This document shows, piece after piece, positions 12,008 through 21,635 of a DNA stretch of 64,000 nucleotides; position 1 is the stretch's first letter; every line of letters starts with the position of its first letter. Source of the DNA: Zymoseptoria tritici IPO323. Lineage: Eukaryota > Ascomycota > Dothideomycetes > Mycosphaerellales > Mycosphaerellaceae. The translations under genes and the position numbers were made by a program. The stretch lies in contig NC_018211.1 of the NCBI RefSeq assembly GCF_000219625.1, forward strand, positions 558,001-622,000, written 5' to 3'. The notes beneath the pieces were generated by a model. The model was not told where the DNA came from and made no database searches. It saw nothing but the letters and a program-made list of their open reading frames with translations.

Positions 12008-12045
12008 GTTTACTAGACCCTCTTCCTAATTTAGTCTAGGAAATA
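12008..12045. repeat. Imperfect palindrome, copy e
   Basis: GTTTACTAGACC and TAGTCTAGGAAATA flank a pyrimidine-rich loop close to that of the copy at 3321. The two similar copies (3321, 12008) are the outermost ones and the two identical copies (3721, 11743) the innermost ones around Gypsy-1. Confidence 0.6.
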
Positions 12046-12361
12046 TCGCATCCTTAAAAGGTCGCACCTCTTAGACTATTCTAGCTAACTAGTGCCGAGT
12101 ACTATACATCGCATTCTCGTACCGAGAACCTAGTGTCGGTAGAGCTAGGCAGGGCTTATGTACTCCCTAGTTCTAGTATAGGGTTCGTAGCGATATGATC
12201 TACTATTGCCTCGGAAAGTAATACCGAGGAGCGGTCGGACGATTAGTGCGATAGGGCAACGTTTCTTAGGGTATTCGCGACGCCTACGCTATAATAGCTA
12301 GTTAGTCTCGTTTCTTATAGCTATTCTATCGAGAGCACGGGACGGCTTACGTAACCGAGTA

Positions 12362-13030
12362 TTCTCTAATATCTAGTATGTCTATTATAGCTACTACGGC
12401 GGTCGGTAAAGTTTTCTAGGTACTAGAGGGCTCTTTTTCTACCCTATTTCTCTTTCCTTTCTTTACGAGCGCCTCGCATAGGGTTTGCCGCACGCCTAGC
12501 CTACCTTCCTCGGTAGGTAGTCGGGTATAGGAAAAGCTATAGCCGTACGATTTTAGCCCTAGGAGGCTTGTTTTTACCCTATTTTGTATCCGCTAGAGTC
12601 GATATTATCTCTATAGTAGTGTCGCGTTTTAAAGGCGTATAGCTAAGCTCGGTAGCGTAGTCGCTCGTATAGGTATAGGAGCGATAATCTCTAATATCTA
12701 TTATATCTATTATAGCTTCTACCGCGACTAGTGCGATATCCTAGGTACTTAAGGGGGCATATTTACTTGCTCGTCCTTCTTTTCGGAGTATGTAGGGCAC
12801 TGCGGGCCGCTAAACAAGAGATAAAATGCGGTCGCCGCTCGTCTCGCTTACCTTTAACCGCTATAGTCGGGTATAGGAAAAGCTATAGTAGTACGATTTT
12901 AGGCCTAGGAGGCTTCTTTTCGCCCTAAATCGCGCTTATTATAGTCGATATGCTCTCCGCTATAGCGTCGCGCTTTAAGGGCGTACATCCGAGTCCGGTA
13001 GCGCGGTTATATACATTAGTGCGAGAGCGC
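12362..13030. repeat. Tandem duplication of about 330 bp, two diverged copies
   Basis: Anchors repeat in the same order: CTCTAATATCTA(G/T)TAT at 12364 and 12689, TCGGGTATAGGAAAAGCTAT at 12521 and 12867, and GTCGCG(T/C)TTTAA near 12625 and 12967. The spacing varies from 325 to 346 bp, so there are indels. The short open frames across it match nothing I know. The flanking 11773-12361 holds no recognisable gene. Confidence 0.7.
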
Positions 13031-13192
13031 TTTATACCGAGCCTCTATGCGATGTTAGTGTCCCTTTTTTATACACTCTTTTACTCCCTCGGTTTCTTCC
13101 TTCTCCTTCTTAGGCTGTATCGACGAGCTACTCGGCGTAGGGTATATAGCTCGGTAGGGTATAGGGAATGTGTATATATGTTCGTATATTTA

Positions 13193-13298
13193 GGGTATAT
13201 TCGGTAGTAGATCTAGCAATATGCATATAGCGATTTGTGCATTAAGGGTATATTCGGTAGTAGATCTAGTAATGTGCATATAGCGATTTGTACATTAA
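13193..13298. repeat. Two 53-bp tandem units
   Basis: GGGTATATTCGGTAGTAGAT begins at 13193 and again at 13246. The units are near identical, with AATATGCA versus AATGTGCA as an obvious RIP-type difference. Confidence 0.85.
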
Positions 13299-13299
13299 G

Positions 13300-14255
13300 G
13301 TACTTTGTATTTTGAACTTAGACTTTAATCTTAGGTACTTAAGCCTACTACCCTAGCTAAGGGGCAGAGGTATATCGTAATCCTTTCTTCGAGGGAGGGT
13401 ATTCGTCGTATACGTCGTAAGTACTCGTAAGGCGACTAGCGCTATTATCGAGGTCGTAGCCGCTCCGTACTTCTGCACTACTACCTATCCTTTGTATATC
13501 CTCCTTCTCCGCTTTCGCGAAGGAAGGAGTCTTATATCGTCTACCAAAATATAAGGAGGGAACTTCTAAAGGTTCCGATCTCCCGCGGATAGTAGCAGTG
13601 CGGACGTACGGGGTAGTATAGGGGGCAAAAAGGGCGGTAAACTATATAATTAGAGTAAAAGGTAGGGGGGGCAAAAGAGGTAGTATTAAGTGCTCTGTAC
13701 TGTTAGGCCTCGTGTTCGTATCGAAGGTCCTTTTTTAGAGGTGCTAGTAGTCGGTGTCTCTGTCTCCTCCGACCTATATACGAAGCTAAAGCTAGCTATA
13801 GACTATACGTAATAGTGCGATATTCCCTACTATACTATTAAAGCCTATAGGGATATAGGTATTCTATATCCTCCTATCCGAATGCGATGTCTTTCCTTAC
13901 TATCGAAGAGAATATTTATAACTATCCTAAATATAGTAAGTATACTTTTTCTCCTTAGCGCCTTTCTTATAAGTCGACTTATACTTAGTCCCTATATAGC
14001 CTCCGTAGGGAGGTAACTCTACTATAATCGAAGGATCGTTTATAACTACGCTAACCCTAACCTATCGTTAACGATTAGCGTTATTCGTATCTAAAAGGGT
14101 AGGTTAGCTAGATAGGAGAATAAGGAAAGAAAGAACCTACTAAGCTACTATTACTCCGTAATATACTACTAGCTATCCGGAGTCGTCGAGATCGGCCGAA
14201 TAAGACGATTTAGTATTAGTATCGCGGGCCGTCTAATAGAGCGAGTAAGAAGAGG
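13300..14255. other. No gene recognised
   Basis: TA-rich sequence with a few G runs (for example 13667-13674). I see no coherent coding frame on either strand, no repeats and no element ends. Confidence 0.5.
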
Positions 14256-14259
14256 AGGG

Positions 14260-16120
14260 CAAGTAGATAGAAAAGAGCGATTTAAGCTCGACAAACTTAA
14301 GGAAGGTAAGGAGGGAGAAGTCCTATCTAGAGCCGGAGAAGTTTTCGAAAGCGTACTACGTATAAAATAGGCCGATAATAGAGATACATCGTTACTATTA
14401 AAAGAGAACGTCTAGTTGTCGTTATAGAGAAAACTATAGAGTATAAGCGAGAACCCTAAACGTCGAAGATAAGAGACGAACCTAGCCTATTAGCAATTAC
14501 GCGAGCAATGCGTAGGTAGTAAATCTATAGGTAGAGTCCTTACTCGAGTTAAAGCCGGATAAGAAGGCCGAGTAGAAGAAGGATTAGTAATAACGGAGCT
14601 AGCGCGAATAAGTTTGTCGAACTAGAGCTAGACTAGTAGGGCGAGGAGGAGGTAAGAGAATATTACGAGAGTAGTAACTATACTAATAGCTATCTCTATA
14701 GTATATACGGCAACCTTTACGAATACTACGAATAGCGGATACTTACTATTTCTAGGAAGTGCGGAGAGGCGAATAGCTTATTATTAGTCCGAGCTACGAT
14801 ATAACGCGCGCGCGAAACTTCTTAGGTAAGTAGGAAGGAAGATAGGACCTATAGGTATAACGCCTTTACGACCGGACTATAGTATTATAGCTAGATAAGT
14901 CGCGAGCCCTAAAGGTTTTCTTAGAGATATCTATATAGTATAAACGCGGTAATACGTAAGGCCTTAGTAATATAACGTAAAGGGCTAACTATATCCGGAA
15001 AGGCAAAATTCGAGCTTACGACGTTACCTACTTAGTCCTATAGGCCTTAGAGTAATAGTACTATTACTTTTTATATTTAATTACTAAGAGATAGAGTCTT
15101 CGCTAGATTAATTTGTTTAGAAGAGTAATATATTATACTTAGTGCACTTAAGAGGAGTATCTATACTACGTACCTATGCCTAGGCTATATATCGCTTTTA
15201 CTATCGCAAAGTTAAGTAATTAACAAAACATTAATATAAGAAGTAAGCGAATCCTAATATTAGAAGGAGAAAGTACTAATAGAAGAAGTAAGCGAATCCG
15301 GAATTAAGAAAGAGAACGTAATAACGTAAGAAGTAAGAGAATGCGAAAATTAGAACGAGAAGGTATAGGTACCGAACTAAACCGGAACATTAATAAAGCC
15401 TAAAAGACTAAGAGACAATGCTACCTATAAGGAAGGTCGAGTTATAACTACTAACCTAATTAGATAGCGACAGTATAGGCAGCTCTAATTCTAGCTATCT
15501 TTAGAGTGCCGAGTCCGTCGTTCTCGTATAACTCGTTCCTACTACCGAGAAATTCCCCTCCTATAGTACGAATGCCTATACCGATATTATATATCCTATT
15601 TAGAGTTATATCCTAAGGTCGCTATATAGTAGGATAGAGCTAGCGGTATTCCTCCTCTATATACTAGATATATAATCTCTATATAAATACGTTGTCGGCT
15701 AGGCCGTCCTAGTTAACGTACTTCTTCTTAACCCTAAATACTAGGCAATTAACATCCTTATATATACGTATTCCTTCCTAGACCTTAAGGAACTATAACT
15801 AAATAATAGCTTAACCGTTCGGGCCGTTAGGGAAGATTATATCCTATTTACTACTATCGAAGAGGAATATATTATATAGATAACGGCCGATTAGGGTAGG
15901 GCTTCTACGTCCCTTAAAATTCTCTAACTTCGGAACAGCTCGATTATTAAGGTAGAATAGCTTATAGGTCGTCTAGTAAAATTGCTAGTAGGCCTTACTA
16001 TAGTACTAGACCCGGAAGTACGTAGTATACTTAGTAGTAGTCTTAGTACTATAGGTAACGTATATAGTAGTAGAAGACATTTCGCTAAATCGGATATTAG
16101 CTAAGGTATAAGAAGGTCTA
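14260..16120 (+). pseudogene. Unrecognised plus-strand coding remnant
   Basis: A plus-strand reading with RIP-type stops is most coherent from about 15130 to 16080. A basic segment with a 15-residue period (15238-15372) leads into a frame containing STNAYTDIIYPI, ILRSLYSRIELAVFLLYILD and VREDYILFTTIEEEYII. The upstream half (14260-15060) is purine rich and hard to frame. I do not recognise the family; a transposon-encoded protein is the default guess. Frame changes could be indels or introns. Confidence 0.3.
15238..15372 (+). repeat. Three 45-bp units encoding a basic 15-residue repeat
   Basis: AAGAAGTAAG(C/A)GAAT recurs at 15238, 15283 and 15328. In the frame of the downstream coding remnant each unit reads KK*(A/E)N(P/A) followed by Arg/Lys-rich residues. 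Confidence 0.65.
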
Positions 16121-16293
16121 TATTACGGAAAATATATAGTAATACCTAGTAATAGGCGAAAGGGTAAGGGAGTTAAAGTCGGTTATAAAGAGATATTATT
16201 AAAGAAGGTCGTTAAAGAAGGTCGTCGAAGAAGGGTATCGAAGAAGGTTATCGAAGGAGAGTAATATAAGGGAAGAGGAGAGGGTTAAGAATA

Positions 16294-16721
16294 GTTAAAG
16301 GAAGTAGTTTTAATATCGTAGAGGGCGATACTACGGTCCGTGCACTAAGCGTTACGATCCGGTAGTACGTATAATACGCCTAGTATATACGGCTCCTAAT
16401 ACTCGTACTCTCGTCTAAGATTATATAATAGGGTATTACGTAGACTTTATTTTACCTACGCTAAGGTCTTAACGTATAGACTTTACTTTACTATAGTAAG
16501 ATCTTACTGTCCGACTTTAGTTTACTATAGTAAAACTTTACTATCCGACTTTATTTTACTAGGCTAAGATCTTACCTTAGCTAGTTAGCTAGTATTTATA
16601 ATACGAGTATTATAAGCAATACGTACTAGGCGTATGTTATAATATTACGCGACCGGACGTAGTTACCTAGTATACGGACCGTAGTATCGCCCTATATAAT
16701 ATTAAAACTACTTCCTTTAAC
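16294..16721. mobile_element. 428-bp inverted-repeat element with an internal 34-bp tandem array
   Basis: The ends are inverted copies. The left arm begins GTTAAAGGAAGTAGTTTTAA at 16294 and the right arm ends with its reverse complement at 16721. A second exact block, AGGGCGATACTACGGTCCGT, and further matches extend each arm to about 130-150 bp. Weaker inverted similarity continues outward to about 16195 and 16830. No clear TSD and no coding sequence are seen. It could be a MITE-like foldback element or the collapsed ends of a DNA transposon. Confidence 0.7.
16443..16580. repeat. 34-36-bp tandem repeats at the centre of the inverted-repeat element
   Basis: Four units start GACTTTANTTTAC at 16443, 16479, 16513 and 16547. 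Most contain CTATAGTAA and end CTTACT(G/A)TCC or a variant. Confidence 0.8.
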
Positions 16722-16929
16722 CGTTCTTTACCCTCTCTCCTTCCCTCTCTACCTTCTACCTTCTTTACTTTAAACAACCCTTTACTACTTATAATACTAC
16801 GTAACAATTATTAGTATATACTATAATATACCTTAATACTTCGAACATCTACTAGGTAAGTATAATATTACTATATAGATAGTTTATTCGCTAATATTTA
16901 CGTCCTAGAAATTCCTCTACTCCTCTACT

Positions 16930-17850
16930 ATTATAATAGCTAACGTTCCGCTTCCTCTCGGACCGCCTCTTACTTCGTTCGGTGTAAATAGAGACTACTA
17001 TAATAAATTTCTAGCTCTAAAGTAGTACTATATCCCGCGTTCGGTGCCTACCGACCGTTTCGATCCTAATAATCCTAAGCTAGGAGCTCCCGCCTAGAAG
17101 ATTCCTTAACTAGATAGATACGTCCGAGTCTAGTATAATATAGAGTAGAAGGTCTTACGCTATAGGATGTTTAGCGCGAAGTAGGAAATAGAAATAGCTA
17201 ACTAGTACGTACCCTTAACTAATACCTAATAGAAATAGAGCTAATATATACGTAATTAGCTATATCGTCGGAGAGAGGGCTAGTTAGGCTATCGTCGGCG
17301 CTTAGTCTATTTACCTCGATCGCTAATCTAGACGTTATAACCTTAGTTTCTTTATCTACCTTCTTAAGCCTAATAGTCGCGATTTAGTATAAGTCGGAAC
17401 GGATCTACTTAATAGGAATAGGCCCTACCTCCTAGCGTAGGACCGGAGGGATTTTTACTAGTCCGGCGTAGATATATAACGTAACCTCTATAGCGTTACG
17501 CCTTCCGCCGAGGTCTAGTAGTATATCCCTACTATCCGATCGGGAGAGAAGACTTAGGCGGACATACGGGTAGATAGCTCGCGGCTTAATAACAACTTAT
17601 CGATTTAGTAGTTATAGGAGGCTATCTCCCGGTTCCTATAGGATAAGTAAACTTAAGTAATATAGTTTCCTAGGAATAGCTACCGTAGCCTCTACTTCGA
17701 TAAGGATAGTACCGAGGAGAAAATAACCTAGTAGATAGAGTAGATAAAGCGAGACGCTATAATCGTTCTCTAATAAGGAGCAATATAATATAACGGTTTT
17801 CTAGCTCTTAGACTTCGGAATAAAACTATTTTGTAATCGGAATTAGACCT
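16930..17850 (+). other. Possible coding remnant, frame and strand uncertain
   Basis: Two plus-strand frames and one minus-strand frame all read with few stops. One plus frame contains SLYFDKDSTEEKIT and another contains GPEGFLLVRRRYIT. Because CpG-rich, TpA-rich sequence can look open on several frames, I cannot choose. No family is recognised. Confidence 0.2.
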
Positions 17851-18139
17851 CTTTATAGGATTTAATATTATAAGAGTAATTTTATAAGTTTCTATAACTT
17901 AAAAGTAAGTTCCGAATTTCTTTACTAATTTTTAATACTACGATAGTAGTTTTTTTCCTTTACTTCCTACGACTTAAAAGTGCTACGTTCTTACTTCGAC
18001 TAAACTAGACTACGTTACGAGTAGATTAGAAGTCGATTTTAGCGATAATACTAGACCTAACGGAATTAAAAGAGGATTCTACTAACTTCTTCTATATCTT
18101 AAGTATAATAGTGTCGTAGTAAATGTCTCGTCTATACCT

Positions 18140-18860
18140 ATCTTCGACTACTTTAAACGTTAATATAGAACCGCTCTCTAGCCGCTAGACTACTAAGGAG
18201 ATCTCTATCTTCGACTACTTTAAATATTAATACGGAACTACTCTCTAGCCGCCTATCTTCGACTACTTTAAACGCTAACACGGAATTACTCTATAGCCGC
18301 TAGACCGCCGAGGAGATCTCTATCTTTAACTACTTTAAACGTTAATACGGAACTACTCTCTAGCTACCTATCTTCGACTACTTTAAACGCTAATATAGAA
18401 TTACTCTATAGCCGCTAGACCGCCGAGGAGATCTCTATCTTTAACTACTCTAAACGTTAATACGGAACTACTCTCTAGCCGCCTATCTTCGACTACTTTA
18501 AACGCCAATACGGAATTACTCTATAGCCGCTAGACCGCCGAGGAGATCTCTATCTTCGACTACTTTAAACGTTAATATAGAACCGCTCTCTAGCCGCTAG
18601 ACCGCTCTCTAGCCGCCTATCTTCGACTACTTTAAACGTTAATACGGAACTACTCTCTAGCCGCCTATCTTCGACTACTTTAAACGTTAAATATCCGTAG
18701 ATTAATTAATTAAGAGGTCTAATCCCCGGCCCGGATTAATAAAAATTTCGCCGGATTAATTAATTAGATTAATCCGATAGTAATATAATTAATCTACGGA
18801 TCGATTGTTTACTACCCTACTTCGACTACTTTAAACGTTAATACGGAAACATCTATTAGC
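18140..18860. repeat. Composite minisatellite (48- and 67-bp units)
   Basis: About eleven copies of CTTCGACTACTTTAAACG occur. Short units end CTCTCTAGCCGCC; long units add a GCTAGACCGCCGAGGAGATC segment. Short and long units alternate, giving a higher-order period near 115 bp. The last copy (about 18820) is separated from the rest by the small MITE at 18693. Confidence 0.85.
18693..18801. mobile_element. 109-bp MITE-like palindromic element
   Basis: The terminal inverted repeats are ATCCGTAGATTAATTA at 18693-18708 and its exact complement at 18786-18801. The inside is also self-complementary around CCCGGATTAAT and ATTAATCCG. It splits the minisatellite. I see no obvious TSD, so the superfamily is not assigned. 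Confidence 0.7.
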
Positions 18861-19349
18861 CGACGTATATAAAAGAGAGGTTAGGTTAAAGAGGGTATTT
18901 ACGGTAATAAGTATTTTAAAGGAGGTAGCGAGGTATCTTTAAATTCTCGTAAGTATCGCTCTCGACTCTCGTACCTCTAAAGCGAAGCCCTATAGCTAGT
19001 AGTACTTCTTATATATTATTAGGCGTAAGCTACTCCTACGTAAACTCTACGAACGTTAGACAAGTATTAACCTTATTATAGTAGAGACCCTTCCCTCTAG
19101 GGGACGCGGTCGTCTACTACTTAATACCGTTACTGTTCTAGTACTCGATGCGGTAGTCCTCGCCTTCCTATAGATTACGAATGTCCTTCGTATATTCCTT
19201 AATCCGATCGCGAAGGAAGACTTAAACGCCCTACTATACTATTATAGCCCTATTATTATAGTCTATAATCTGCTCCTAATCTAGGTCTCTATATATAATA
19301 GCGGGAATATAGGCCTTTACCTCCTTATTTAGTTCGAAGGGCTAGTTGT

Positions 19350-21416
19350 TTGTTTGTTTGTTTGTTTGTTCCATTTACGTCCTATAGGAGTCTATGACTA
19401 TGTAGGACGGCTGTCTCGCGACAGCAGTCTATCTATGTACAATCGTTGTTCTCTCGTATCTCTTAACCTTAGGGAAAGACCCGTGCCTAGGATAGTAGCT
19501 AGCTAGTATCGAAGGACTTTAAAGAAAGACAAATAAGGAAAAGTAAAAGGAGTGTAGGCTAGACGGTCTCGTCTTCGCCTCTTACTAGGTGCTAGGACCT
19601 AGAAGCAATCTTTGTATCCGAGAGAAAGGTAGTAAAGTATTTCCGGAGTTCCTTATCTTCTACTATTTCTAGTAGAGATTATGCTTATCGTAGCGGTAGT
19701 AGCCTAAATACATTGTAGATAGGGCAGCTATATACGAGGTGTTCTACTGTTTCTCGTCGTCCGTAAGGGCAGTCTAGCGTCGTTACGTATCTAAAGCGAT
19801 AGAGATAGGACTTTAGGTATCCGTGTCCTAATAGGATAGTATAGAAGGCGCTAGTTAAAGCGCGTCTTCCTCCTATTCTATGTTTTCCTAGCGAGCTCTA
19901 TAGAAATCGACTAAGGTAGCTATTTGTATTCCTAGGTACCTTATTAATCTCCCGTTATCTTACTATTTCGTATTAGGTTTTCTAGACGCTAAAGAGATCG
20001 TCTTTTACGTAGTTAGCCCTCTTATGTTCTACGAAATGCTTATATTATCGGAGTCGATAACAGAGTAGTTATATCTATATTCTCTGTCGTTTTTGCGGAA
20101 GTATCTCTCTCGAGTCCTCGTATCGGACTTCTCGCGTATCCGGAGGCGCGCTTTAGATAGCGAGTCTTATAGGGTAGTTTTCGGGTAGCTTTGCTATACG
20201 TAGAGAGTATAAAATTAACTGTCTCTCTAGGCGTAGATCCGGGGGGAAGAGATTTAACTCTACTTCGGACGGGACGTTTAGGGCGGTACGGAAAACGCCT
20301 AGGATCTTTCTACAAGCTTTACTTTGTAGAGATACTAGAGGTTTTATACTCTTTTTCGACCGCTACTAAACCGGGGCCCTATAGTCTGCTATTATAGTAA
20401 CGCAGGCTAGGTAGATCTTTCTTAATAATATAGAAGATAGACCGCGTTCGGTATTTGCTAGTCTTTCTAATCGATAGAATGCCGCTTGTGCTTATGCCGA
20501 TCTTATTATAATATGCTCCTTAAAGGTAAGACCGGCGTCTAGCTAAATCCTAAGCTACCTTATCGCTTTCTTTGCCGGGCGAATAATATCGCCGTTTAGA
20601 AGAATTACCGGGCAATCGGACCCTTTCCCTTTTAAGAAGTGTACTAGGTCTGTCTTTGCTAGGTTAAAAGCAATCGAGTTCTTCTTTCCTAGGTCTATTA
20701 GCCTTCTTACCTTACGTTCTAGTACCTTAGAGTTCTTCTTAAGGGACGTAGATAAGGTAGATAGTCTAATGTCGTCGACGTAGGAACTAGGAGTAACTCC
20801 TTATAGTAAGAAGAATATGTCGCGCGTATAGATAAGAAAGAGGATAGGAGATATCGGGCTGCCTTACGGAACGCTAATCTCTACGTCCTAGAATTCTTAT
20901 ATCTGTCCGTCGAATGCTATTCGTAAGCGTCTATTGCTTATAAACAACTAAACCTAATATATAAGGCTATGCGGAAGCCTTAACTAGATTATTATTCTTA
21001 ATAGTCGGTTCTTTATAACGTAGTCGTATGCTCCTCTTATATCGAGGAAGATAACCGAAGTCTTCTTTTTCTTTCTTCGATTCTCCTCGATTTCGTTTGT
21101 TAAAAGAAGTACTATATTAATAGCCGATTTCTTCTTTCGCCCTCCTAACTACGAGTCGTATAGAAGGGGCTTCGTCTCTGCGATAATCCCTAGGCGTTTT
21201 GCAAGTATTCTCTCGCTAATCTTACTAAGGTAGTTTAGGAGAGAGATAACTTAGTAGGCCTTAGGGACCGAATAGTCTAGTTTTCCTGGCTTTGCTAGAA
21301 CTACGCCTATTGCAACTTTCTAGCATCGGGGGTAGTGTCCTTCGTCGAGTAGCCTACTGTATATACGTAGAAAGGTAATAGGAATAGCGCCGTACGCTTT
21401 ACTAATAATAGCTTAC
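19350..21416 (-). mobile_element. LINE A: 5'-truncated Tad1-like LINE, outer half of a dimer
   Basis: A minus-strand copy with (AAAC)n tail (TTTG repeats from 19350), a 3' UTR with hairpin GCTGTC-GCGA-GACAGC, and the end of ORF2 (stop complement at 19559-19561). It stops inside the reverse transcriptase at about 21416, directly against the tail of LINE B. The left TSD is TCGAAGGGCTAGTTGT at 19334-19349; its partner is not at 21416 but beyond LINE B at 25722-25737. It is more RIP-mutated than LINE B, for example TACTAG for TGCTAG and GCTAGG for GCCAGG. Confidence 0.85.
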
Positions 21417-21635
21417 GTTTGTTTGTTTGTTTGTTTGTTTGTTTGTTCCATTTACGTCCTGTATAAGTCTATAACTATGTAGGACGGCTGTCTCGCGACA
21501 GCAGTCTATCTATGTACAATCGTTGTTCTCTCGTATCTCTTAACCTTAGGGAAAGACCCGTGCCTAGGATAGTAGCAAGCTAGTATCGAAGGACTTTAAA
21601 GAAAGACAAATAAGGAAAAGTAAAAGGAGTGTAGG

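Noticed and set aside
3160..12480. LTR pair for Gypsy-1
   Set aside because: Only a 30-bp palindrome is shared between the two sides; surrounding sequences do not align by eye, so no LTR is claimed.
20191..20397. A 68-codon open frame with GVDPGGRDLTLLR, repeated in all LINE copies (22268, 36921, 43985, 57792)
   Set aside because: It is antisense to ORF2 in every copy, so it follows LINE identity and is a shadow of the reverse transcriptase region.
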